Assembly: GCA_009377755.1 (NCBI GenBank)
Contig: WHTM01000008.1
Location: forward strand, 1 to 64,000
Reading direction: 5' to 3'
DNA length: 64,000 nucleotides
Source of the DNA: Hyphomicrobiales bacterium
Lineage (GTDB): Bacteria > Pseudomonadota > Alphaproteobacteria > Rhizobiales > Xanthobacteraceae
Under the pieces are notes generated by a model that searched no databases, was not told the DNA's origin, and saw only the letters and a list, made by a program, of their open reading frames with translations. The translations under genes and the position numbers were made by a program. The number at the start of each line of letters is the position of its first letter. The stretch's first letter is position 1. Of the stretch, positions 26,131 through 33,003 are shown one piece after another.

Positions 26131-26358
26131 ATGAAAAATATCCTCCTTGCGGTCATTGTGGCGGTGCTGCCGACATGGGTCGCGGCGGCTGAGCAATCCG
26201 GTCAGCAGCCAAGGAGGCCCTCGGCTACGCTGCGTCCGATCAAGAGCAACCCCTGCGCGATATATGGCGCGGGATTCGTCAAGGTCGAGGGATCATCGAC
26301 CTGCATTAAGATCGGCGGCAGTGTTACCGTCGAAGTTGGCGGTCGAGTAGCGCGCTAG
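26131..26358 (+). CDS. Mini exported protein resembling the porin N-terminus
   Basis: A 75-residue protein with a signal peptide (MKNILLAVIVAVLPTWVAAA). The mature part reads NPCAIYGAGFVKVEGSSTCI then KIGGSVTVEVGG. This closely follows the N-terminal signature of the Rhizobiales porin family (CxxYGxGFxxxPGTxTCIKIGG), including its two cysteines. The remaining barrel of about 300 residues is absent, and a stop follows at once. Downstream sequence is non-coding repeats, not a porin relic in another frame, so this may be a genuine stand-alone mini protein rather than a truncated porin. Function unknown. Confidence 0.6.
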   Translation: MKNILLAVIVAVLPTWVAAAEQSGQQPRRPSATLRPIKSNPCAIYGAGFVKVEGSSTCIKIGGSVTVEVGGRVAR

Positions 26359-26463
26359 CTTGGGAACGACCGGGCGTATTGTTAAGTGGCGACTTTAACC
26401 TTGGCCGACGGCCGGGTGCACACATTGGAGGATGATAATTCCGCGATGACGCCGGACGATATC

Positions 26464-26537
26464 CTAGTCCCCGCTTCCGAAGTTCGTGATACATTGCACC
26501 ACCCTCCGACACGAACTTCGGAAGCAAAGGGCACTAG
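26464..26537. repeat. Inverted-repeat element family R4, copy 1
   Basis: GCTTCCGAAGTTCGTG (26473-26488) pairs perfectly with CACGAACTTCGGAAGC (26510-26525) across a 21-base loop. Outer arms CTAGTCCCC and GGGCACTAG extend the symmetry. A second member with the same core (CCGAAGTTCG...CGAACTTCGG) and matching outer GTGTCC/GGACAC lies at 30112-30183. The size and terminal symmetry resemble a miniature transposable element or a structured intergenic repeat. Confidence 0.65.
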
Positions 26538-26631
26538 TGCCGCTTTCGTTTCCTGAATGAGATTGCCGCAAGTGGTGCAGGAACTTCAAATCGGCGGCAC
26601 TCGTGTTGTGACTCCAACGATAGTATGGCAC

Positions 26632-26755
26632 GTGTCCCGGGCGCAGCGCAGCACGAAGTGGCGCGCTGCAGACCCGGGACCGTACCAGACTCTGCCTTGT
26701 GCGGTCCCGGCTCAGCGGTGCACCGCTACGCAAGAGCTTCGCGCTGCACTATCGT
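26632..26755 (+). repeat. Intergenic repeat family R1, copy 3
   Basis: Opens with GTGTCCCGGGCGCAGCGCAG, identical over its first 20 bases to the copy at 10024, and contains GTGCGGTCCCGGCTCAGCGG and GGTGCACCGC blocks. Bases 26359-26885 as a whole hold this copy, the R4 element and no gene that I can support. Confidence 0.7.
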
Positions 26756-26885
26756 GAATCACGCCGGCCTCGGCAAGCTTTTGGGCGAGCTGGTCGGGCT
26801 CTACCTCATCCTTGGTCCCGCCCCCGCATCGACGTGCCGGCGCTTCGGCGAGCGATGCGCCGGCACAGGCCTGCGATAGTGGCGA

Positions 26886-27728
26886 CTACCGCGGACAGTA
26901 GGCCACGCACTGCGGGATCAGGTCGCCTTCGGGCGTCGGCACCTCGGCCCAGCGGAAGAAGCACCCGCCTTCGGTGTGTCCAGTGCAAACCGGTTCCGCG
27001 ACGGGCACATAGGCATGGGCCGCATAGGCGACCGTGCCGAGCGTGAAGGCGGCGAGAGCGGCAATCGGAACCACGTTCCGCCGGCGCCCGCGCCACTCCA
27101 CCGCGTGCGGGCCACGGATCACGATCACGTCACGGCCGCCGAGACGGATCGGGCCTTGGCCGCGGATTCGTCCAACGATGCGCGGTCCACCGCGAGGATC
27201 GGGGCGCGCTTCCCTTCGGTCCTCCCTACGTTCTTGCGCTCCCTCCCGACGTTGCTCCTGCCTTCGTTCTTGCGCTCCCTCCCGACGTTGTTCCTGCTTA
27301 CGTTCCTGCGCTCCCTCCCGACGTTGCTCCTGCCTTCGTTCTTGCGCTCCCTCCCGACGTTGTTCCTGCCTACGTTCCTGCGCTCCCTCCCGACGTTGCT
27401 CCTGCCTTCGTTCTTGCGCTCCCTCCCGACGTTGTTCCTGCTTACGTTCCTGCGCTCCCTCCCGACGTTGCTCCTGCTTACGTTCCTGCGCTCCCTCCCT
27501 TCGCTGTTCTCTCTGCTCGCCCTTTCTCTCTTCCCTTCTCTGTTCTTTTCTTTCCCCCTTTCTTTCGGGCTGCTGCTGCGCCGAAAGGTCTGTCACCGGA
27601 CTCGCCACAGGATCTGCCACGGCGGGAGTCACAACGCCCGGCGAGAGCCCCCCGATCCCAATAACGGCAGCCGTTGCCATAGCGATACGGATCATCCTCT
27701 GAGAGATATGGATCGTCCTCTGAGACAT
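26886..27728 (-). CDS. Exported protein with eight tandem 12-residue Arg/Glu/Gln repeats
   Basis: A 280-residue protein. A signal-like N-terminus (MIRIAMATAAVIGIGGLSPG) is followed by a highly charged segment starting QPERKGERKEQRREERKG. Then come eight copies of REGAQERxQEQR, with x being K or R. The C-terminal 110 residues are different: GRDVIVIRGPHAVEWRGRR, a hydrophobic stretch VVPIAALAAFTLGTVAYAAH and a cysteine-bearing end (VCTGHTEGGCFFRW, CVAYCPR). That tail resembles a family of Rhizobiales exported proteins of unknown function. The repeats are 36-base DNA tandem units, so copy number may vary between strains. The segment should be helical and strongly charged. Confidence 0.7.
   Translation of the reverse strand: MSQRTIHISQRMIRIAMATAAVIGIGGLSPGVVTPAVADPVASPVTDLSAQQQPERKGERKEQRREERKGEQREQRREGAQERKQEQRREGAQERKQEQRREGAQERRQEQRREGAQERRQEQRREGAQERRQEQRREGAQERKQEQRREGAQERRQEQRREGAQERREDRREARPDPRGGPRIVGRIRGQGPIRLGGRDVIVIRGPHAVEWRGRRRNVVPIAALAAFTLGTVAYAAHAYVPVAEPVCTGHTEGGCFFRWAEVPTPEGDLIPQCVAYCPR
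27231..27505. repeat. 36-bp tandem repeat array inside a coding region
   Basis: Eight near-identical 36-base units follow one another without spacers. Each contains CGCTCCCTCCCGACGTTG on the plus strand and differs from the others mainly at two third-codon or K/R-changing positions. They encode the REGAQERxQEQR repeats of the exported protein on the minus strand. Such perfect in-frame units are prone to slippage. Confidence 0.85.
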
Positions 27729-28103
27729 GTGATGGTTTCCTCCAGTGAATGTGCGCGATGTGCGCCCAGTGACTGTGCGCCCAGCGAGTGTCGCAGGCGT
27801 GGCCGAACCAAGGCATGGTAACTGCTATGTGCAAAGCAGACAGCTATCCGGGCAGGAGCGTTTTTGGCTCGCGCACAGCTGCCTGCGGCGCGGGACGACG
27901 AGGGCTTTTCATTGGGGGGGTAGCGCAGACAAGATCGCAATAAGTTGATGTTGCTTTCGTCGTTGCCCGGCTGGGTACAACGATTAGCTAGTTGGAAGAG
28001 GCATGCCTTTGGGACTCACGCTCTCTGGTGGAGCGGTGAGGAGCCACCCAAGATGGCGCGGAACAACATCCTCAGGCGTAGGACGAACGTTGGAGGTAAC
28101 GTG
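27729..28103. other. Intergenic region without identifiable gene
   Basis: No supported gene in these 375 bases. Near 27733-27790 there are short imperfect repeats of GTGCGC-like and CCAGTGA/CCAGCGA blocks. A G-run of seven occurs at about 27915. The end (28093-28097) holds the GGAGG that serves the next gene. Confidence 0.4.
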
Positions 28104-28532
28104 ATGCGCTCGAAAAAGCACAGACCCGATGACGATGCGAGGCCGGCCCGGCAAGGGGCCTGGCCGATGGTGGAAGCGGCGCACGCAGCGCAACGGCCGT
28201 TGACCAGCCCGTCATCGGAGTTAGACGAGCAGGCGCACGCCGAAGCTCTACGAATGGAGGCGCGCACCGGACTGGGTCGTGCGGGCAGGACGCCCCCACC
28301 GCTGGATCGTGAGACGGCCCGTGCCCTCGTCGAGGCGGGATACATGCCCTTGTCGGATTACGTTGCCGTATACGGTGGCGAAGAAGAGCAGCAAGATCCG
28401 AACTCGTCCCTGAGCGTCACCGCGCACTTCTCCATCGTATACCCTCGGCGCAATGTGTATCGGGCGACGAGCGTTCGCTGCTCTTTGCCGAAACCGTCAC
28501 GTCGTCTTCTTGGATGGCAGCGCCGCGCGTAG
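28104..28532 (+). CDS. Hypothetical polar protein
   Basis: A 142-residue frame. The ATG at 28104 has a GGAGG seven bases before it. The protein is polar, with SSELDEQAHAEALRMEARTG and GRTPPPLDRETARALVEAGY as its most protein-like segments, followed by MPLSDYVAVYGGEEE. The last 40 residues are less convincing and could be read-through past a lost stop. I do not recognise a family. The ATG at 28053 would add a basic leader. Confidence 0.45.
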   Translation: MRSKKHRPDDDARPARQGAWPMVEAAHAAQRPLTSPSSELDEQAHAEALRMEARTGLGRAGRTPPPLDRETARALVEAGYMPLSDYVAVYGGEEEQQDPNSSLSVTAHFSIVYPRRNVYRATSVRCSLPKPSRRLLGWQRRA

Positions 28533-28591
28533 GGATGGCGCTCTGGTCCTTCTCTCCCCGCTTGCGCGCTTCACCCGGCAGGAGGGGAGGC

Positions 28592-28666
28592 TGGTGGGCG
28601 CTGTAGGGATTGAACCTACGACCTCTCCCGTGTGAAGGGAACGCTCTCCCGCTGAGCTAAGCGCCC
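28592..28666 (-). tRNA. tRNA-Val (anticodon CAC)
   Basis: Reading leftward from 28666, the cloverleaf is complete. Acceptor GGGCGCT pairs with AGCGCCC; D-arm GCTCAGCGGGAGAGC; anticodon arm TTCCC-TTCACAC-GGGAG with anticodon CAC; T-arm GTAGG-TTCAATC-CCTAC; discriminator A and an encoded CCA. It decodes the valine codon GUG. It stands alone between a hypothetical gene and the coiled-coil protein gene. tRNA genes are common integration sites, but I see no direct repeat of its 3' end in the flanks. Confidence 0.95.
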
Positions 28667-28776
28667 GGAGCAATCGGCAATTTAACGCATGGATCCGCAG
28701 GAGTGGGAGCCGGTTTTGCGGAACGGTCATACGTTCGGGTCGAACGCGGGTGGCGTACCAGCCAAGCCGGATGTCG

Positions 28777-29952
28777 TCAATTCGGGGTGGGGACACGCGC
28801 GGCCCGGCTCTGCAGGGCGCGAATGCGGTCGGCGAGATTGCCGCCGGTGCGCTCCGCCGGGGTCAGCGACGGCGTCGACCCCGCCTCGCCGTTGACGATC
28901 GGGTTGCCGTACATGACCCGCAGCGGCTGCGCGTGCTCGGCGAGCATCTGGTCGATCGGTGAATTGACCCCTTCGAGGGTCGCCGTCAGCCGAGCAATTT
29001 CGGCGGCGATGTCGTTGATGCGCTCGCGCAGCAGGGCATTTTCCACCCGCTCGGAGGCCCACGATGTTTCGGTCTCGCGCTTCATCGTGGCGAGGTCGCG
29101 CTGCAGCTTGGCCCGCTCCTCGTTGGCCTTCTCGACCTGCTCCTGCAACAGCGACTTTTCGCTGCGCAGCACCTGCAATGCGGTGTCCTGCCGGCTGCCG
29201 TAGGCCGACAGTTCGGCGCGCAGATCGGCCTCGACCTTCTGCGCGTTCGCAAGCTGTGCCTTGAGCTGCTCGTACCGATGCTCGCGCTGCGCCAAGAGCC
29301 GCCCCTGATCGGTCAGGCGGGCCTCGAGTTCCAGCGTCGCCGATTCGACCTCGGAACGCTTCAGGCGGTGCTCGGTATCCTTGAGTTCGCGCTCTGAGTC
29401 GGCGACTCGGTTCTTCAAAGCCTCGACCTGGGTGTTCAGGGCGACCATCTCGATTCTCTGGCTGTCGGAGGCCACCGCCCGCTCATCGAGGTGAGCGAAG
29501 AGCTTGACGAGCTCGCCTTCCTTTTCGGCGAGCTTGCCCTCGGCGTCGCGCAGGGCGTTGAGGCGCTGTGTGAATTCTTCCTCCGTGGCGCGCAGTTGAT
29601 CCTTCACGGCGCGCTCGCGGGCGTCCATCGCACTGATGGCGGCGCTTTTCTCGCCGAGTTCGCTCTTGAGCTTGGCGATCGCCTCGCTCTTCTTGCCGAG
29701 CTCGGCGAACTGACTGGTCGTCTTCGCCTTCATCTGCTCGACGCTCATCTCGAGCCGCCGGGTGGACATCGCGAATTCGGCGCGAAGCTGGTCCTTGTCG
29801 GCCTGGATTTCAGCCATGGAGAGCGGCGTGGCCGCCTCGATCCGCCGCATGGTCAGGCGCACAGCTCGCCCGTGCACCAGGGGAATGAACACCAGCCCGA
29901 TCAAGCTGGCCACCAGGAACCCGAGCCCAAAAAACATGATCGGTTCAACCAT
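28777..29952 (-). CDS. Membrane-anchored long coiled-coil protein
   Basis: A 391-residue protein. One N-terminal membrane helix (IMFFGLGFLVASLIGLVFIP) follows MVEP. About 290 residues of continuous heptad-like, Glu/Lys/Ala/Leu-rich sequence follow, starting MRRIEAATPLSMAEIQADKD. The short C-terminal tail ends in RIRALQSRAARVPTPN. The design suggests a cytoplasmic rod tethered to the inner membrane. Similar proteins are annotated as hypothetical in many Rhizobiales; no enzymatic domain is visible. Start moved to 29952, where the membrane helix begins directly. Confidence 0.72.
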   Translation of the reverse strand: MVEPIMFFGLGFLVASLIGLVFIPLVHGRAVRLTMRRIEAATPLSMAEIQADKDQLRAEFAMSTRRLEMSVEQMKAKTTSQFAELGKKSEAIAKLKSELGEKSAAISAMDARERAVKDQLRATEEEFTQRLNALRDAEGKLAEKEGELVKLFAHLDERAVASDSQRIEMVALNTQVEALKNRVADSERELKDTEHRLKRSEVESATLELEARLTDQGRLLAQREHRYEQLKAQLANAQKVEADLRAELSAYGSRQDTALQVLRSEKSLLQEQVEKANEERAKLQRDLATMKRETETSWASERVENALLRERINDIAAEIARLTATLEGVNSPIDQMLAEHAQPLRVMYGNPIVNGEAGSTPSLTPAERTGGNLADRIRALQSRAARVPTPN

Positions 29953-30111
29953 GGAATACGCCTCCAACGCCGCTTGCACCGAGCCAGCACCATGCCATGG
30001 CCGGTCGGGGCGTGCCAAATTAACCCGTGATTAACCTAAATCCGGACGCGGCAAGGAGACGGCCACGGGAAGAAGGCAGGGACGCAGAACACGCGCCCTT
30101 CGATCCTATCT

Positions 30112-30183
30112 GGTGTCCCGATTCCGAAGTTCGCATTGCCTCGCGGCGCCCTCTTAGCGAACTTCGGATTCGAAAGGACACTG
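30112..30183. repeat. Inverted-repeat element family R4, copy 2
   Basis: GTGTCCCGATTCCGAAGTTCGC on the left pairs with GCGAACTTCGGATTCGAAAGGACAC on the right, around a 21-base GC-rich loop with few mismatches. It shares its core and outer ends with the element at 26464-26537. The surrounding 30019-30290 holds no gene. Confidence 0.65.
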
Positions 30184-30290
30184 GCAAGTTATCAGTCGAG
30201 TGTGGTTTGGTTCAGAAGGTCTCTTGTTGGACTCGCGGCAGCAATGAAGAGAACTTCTGAACCACCACACTCGTTTGTATTCCTCCTCGC

Positions 30291-30890
30291 TCAGAGCGGA
30301 TTCCAGGTCGGCTTCGGCGTAAACTTGAGGTAGCCGATCGACGCGCCGAGGCGAAAGCCGATCCCGGAGCGGATCGGCACGACCACCACATTGTTGGCGG
30401 TCAGCGCCGTCATCCCAAAACCGCCGATGAAATAGGCCGAGCCGTCGATCCCGCCGAAACGCTGGTACATCGCCTCCGTCGACGGCAGATTGTAGACCAG
30501 CATCATCGTCCGCGCGCCCTCGCCGCCGACGTCGAAGCCGAGTGATGGCCCTTGCCAATAGACCCGCAGGTCGCCGGCATTGCGGGTAAACAGGGTGCCC
30601 TCGCCGTAGCGCAGGCCGGCGACAAACGCACCGCCGCCTTCCTGGCCAAGGATGTATCCGTTGGGCTGGCCCCATTGGCTGGTGGCCTTCTCGATCACGG
30701 TGGCGAGGCCGCGTGAGACCGTGCCGAAGAACTTGTGTCCGGCCCCGACCAGCTCATCCACCGAAAAGCTGCTCTTCTGCGCCGGCGGCTGGCTCGGGAG
30801 TGTTGTCGGGGGCGGGTTCTGTGCCGCCGCCGGGCCAAGGCAGAGGCCGAGGAGAATCAAGACCAGGGCCGAAAATCGGAAATTCAGCAT
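30291..30890 (-). CDS. eipA: EipA family envelope protein (DUF1134)
   Basis: A 199-residue periplasmic protein with a signal peptide (ALVLILLGLCLGPAAAQ), a proline-rich linker, and the DUF1134 domain: VDELVGAGHKFFGTVSRGLA, KATSQWGQPNGYILGQEGGG, and GIGFRLGASIGYLKFTP. The family member EipA of Brucella is a small beta-barrel envelope-integrity protein reported to be under CtrA control. That makes its presence near a ctrA regulon genome region reasonable, although no clear CtrA box is seen upstream. Full-length. Confidence 0.88.
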   Translation of the reverse strand: MLNFRFSALVLILLGLCLGPAAAQNPPPTTLPSQPPAQKSSFSVDELVGAGHKFFGTVSRGLATVIEKATSQWGQPNGYILGQEGGGAFVAGLRYGEGTLFTRNAGDLRVYWQGPSLGFDVGGEGARTMMLVYNLPSTEAMYQRFGGIDGSAYFIGGFGMTALTANNVVVVPIRSGIGFRLGASIGYLKFTPKPTWNPL

Positions 30891-31069
30891 CGCGATGCTC
30901 CATCGACCGCCCGGACGCCGCGGTCCTTAACGGCTCACTGACATGCCAACCGTAGTGTGTCCGAATCGATACACCATGAGCGCGAACTATGACTGCAGCG
31001 CGGCGGCAAACAAAGCTGCGGCTTTTTCGCCTCGTTCCAGCCGCGATTGCCGTGGTGCCGTAATCTAAA

Positions 31070-31903
31070 CTAGCGCAGCAGCCTGGGTGCTGTCGGGTCG
31101 CCCCAGGCGATGAAGCCCGGCACGCGGAAATCCCGCTCGCCGTGGCCGTAGGACAATGGTCCGCCATCCGGCATCGTGACCACGCCGCCGGCCGCCATGA
31201 CGACGGCGTGGCCCGCGGCGATGTCCCATTCGCAGGTCGTGCCGAACCGGGGGTAGATGTCGGCGCTGCCTTCGGCGATCCGGCAGAATTTTATTGCCGA
31301 GCCGGCCCCGACCTGGTCCTTGATCGGCAGCCGCCCCAGGAATTCGACCGACTGCGGGTCGAGATGCGAGCGGCTGACCGCGGCGGTCAGACCGGCCGCC
31401 GGCGCCGGACGCGCCCGGATCGTGACCTTCTCGGTGGCCGCGTCGGGCATCGCGCCCGGCGACAACCGCAGGCGCTCGGCCTGCCCGCCGACGATCCCGC
31501 GCCAGATCAGTCCCATGGCCGGAGCGCCGACAACGCCCAGGCGCGGTACGCCGCCGTCGATCAGGGCGATATTGACCGTGAAATCGTCGCGTCCGGAGAT
31601 GAACTCCTTGGTGCCGTCGAGCGGGTCGACCAGGGCGAACCGCGACCCGGTAAGCACCCCGGTGCGCTCTGCCTCCTCCGAGACAATGGGGAGACCGGGG
31701 AGATGTTGCCGCAGTCCGGCCAGAATGATCGCCTGCGCTGCCTCATCGGCCGCCGTGACCGGGCTCTCGTCATCCTTGACCCTGACGGCGAGCGCGGGAG
31801 AGCACAACCGGACGATGGCCGCCGCTGCTTGTGAAGCAATGCCGGTCAGTGCGTCGAGCAGATGTGCCGCCGCGGCGGGGTCGTGGTCCCAGTTTTCCGT
31901 CAC
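31070..31903 (-). CDS. cysQ: 3'(2'),5'-bisphosphate nucleotidase CysQ
   Basis: A 277-residue inositol-monophosphatase-fold enzyme with magnesium ligands in IVSEEAERTG and DPLDGTKEFISGRDDFTVNI and the late motif CEWDIAAGHAVVMAAGG. The GTKEFI signature marks CysQ, which removes the 3'-phosphate from PAP made in sulphate assimilation. The GTG at 31903 is preceded by GGGAGG six bases away, so I prefer it to the longer frame to 31975. It is divergent from chpT, with 241 bases between. Confidence 0.9.
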   Translation of the reverse strand: MTENWDHDPAAAAHLLDALTGIASQAAAAIVRLCSPALAVRVKDDESPVTAADEAAQAIILAGLRQHLPGLPIVSEEAERTGVLTGSRFALVDPLDGTKEFISGRDDFTVNIALIDGGVPRLGVVGAPAMGLIWRGIVGGQAERLRLSPGAMPDAATEKVTIRARPAPAAGLTAAVSRSHLDPQSVEFLGRLPIKDQVGAGSAIKFCRIAEGSADIYPRFGTTCEWDIAAGHAVVMAAGGVVTMPDGGPLSYGHGERDFRVPGFIAWGDPTAPRLLR

Positions 31904-32144
31904 AGGGCCTCCCAAAATGCCTTCGTATGCAGGTGTCGCGTGGCGATCTAGCACAGTGCCGCGCGTTCGCCACATCTGCGCGTCATCAGATAGCGCGATT
32001 GGTGGTGCGGTCTAAGCGAATGCTGTGCCACTGTTCGCTCGCCGCCCCACTGATTCGACACCGGTGGGAGGCCGGCCCAGCGATTGCAGCCCATTGCCGG
32101 GTCCGGACCCCGTCCACCCGGCTGCCTGTACCGGAGACGGCCGC

Positions 32145-32783
32145 ATGACCGCCACGATCGCAATGGACTCGCTCGATCTCGCCGCGCTGCTCTGCTCACG
32201 AGTCTGTCACGACCTGATCAGCCCGGTCGGCGCCATTGTCAACGGGCTGGAGGTTTACGAGGAGGACAATGACGAGGCGACCAAGTCTTTCGCCCTCCAG
32301 CTGATCAAAAAGAGTGCGAATTCCGCGTCCGCCCGGCTGCAGTTCTGTCGTCTGGCCTTTGGCGCGGCCGGCTCGGCCGGCGCCGAGATCGATCTCGGGG
32401 ACGCCGAGAACATGGCCCGCGGCTTCATCGAGGATGACAGGGTCAAGCTCAACTGGAACCTGCCACGACAGCTGTTGCCGAAGAACCGGGTGAAGCTTCT
32501 GCTCAACATGCTGATCATTGCCGGCCAGACGATCCCGCGCGGCGGCACTCTGACGGTTGACCCGGCGGGAGCCGGCCCGGAGATATCATTTCGCATCACC
32601 TCCGCCGGCCTGAACGCCCGCGTGCCACAAGCGGTGCCGGCGCTGTTGGCCGGAGGCGCCGATGGCGAGTCGGTCGATGCCCATACCATCCAGCCGTTCT
32701 ATACCGGCCTGCTGGCGAAGAACTGCCGCCTGACCGTGACGCTGACGGCGGAAGGCGACACCGTGGTGCTGCGCGCCGCCTGA
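32145..32783 (+). CDS. chpT: Histidine phosphotransferase ChpT
   Basis: A 212-residue protein with a DHp-like helix containing the phospho-His in SRVCHDLISPVGAIVNGLEV (His22), followed by a degenerate ATPase-like domain. In alphaproteobacteria ChpT relays phosphate from CckA to the master regulator CtrA and to CpdR. The match to LCSRVCHDLISPVGAI is diagnostic. As in Bradyrhizobium-type genomes, it stands just before the cheA operon, 220 bases upstream. ATG at 32145 chosen; 32163 also possible. Confidence 0.93.
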   Translation: MTATIAMDSLDLAALLCSRVCHDLISPVGAIVNGLEVYEEDNDEATKSFALQLIKKSANSASARLQFCRLAFGAAGSAGAEIDLGDAENMARGFIEDDRVKLNWNLPRQLLPKNRVKLLLNMLIIAGQTIPRGGTLTVDPAGAGPEISFRITSAGLNARVPQAVPALLAGGADGESVDAHTIQPFYTGLLAKNCRLTVTLTAEGDTVVLRAA

Positions 32784-33003
32784 AGCACGTGCTGCTTGAT
32801 CTGGAGTCTGGACGACGGGCCGACCGCGCCATTTGGGCCCAGTGCTGGGGTCGAGCCTTTGCCGGTCTCCGAATTCGTCCGAGCCGGCCTTTTTAGGCCT
32901 GCGGCGCGCATATTCTGCAACCAAAATTAAAGGAGTTGCCAACAGACTCCGTCCGTTCGCGAACGGGGCAGTGCGCGTTGCTGCGCCTGTCGAAAGGCGG
33001 CAC

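Noticed and set aside
27231-27505. CRISPR array
   Set aside because: The 36-base units are contiguous without spacers and are in frame in a protein; no cas gene is present.
26976-27821. Plus-strand leucine/serine-rich frame over the repeat region
   Set aside because: Shadow of the repeat-bearing minus-strand gene; LRSLPTLL repeats arise only from the complementary repeat DNA, and the minus-strand product has a signal peptide and a family-like C-terminus.
28592-28666. Genomic island attachment site at tRNA-Val
   Set aside because: No integrase and no direct repeat of the tRNA 3' end were seen on either side.
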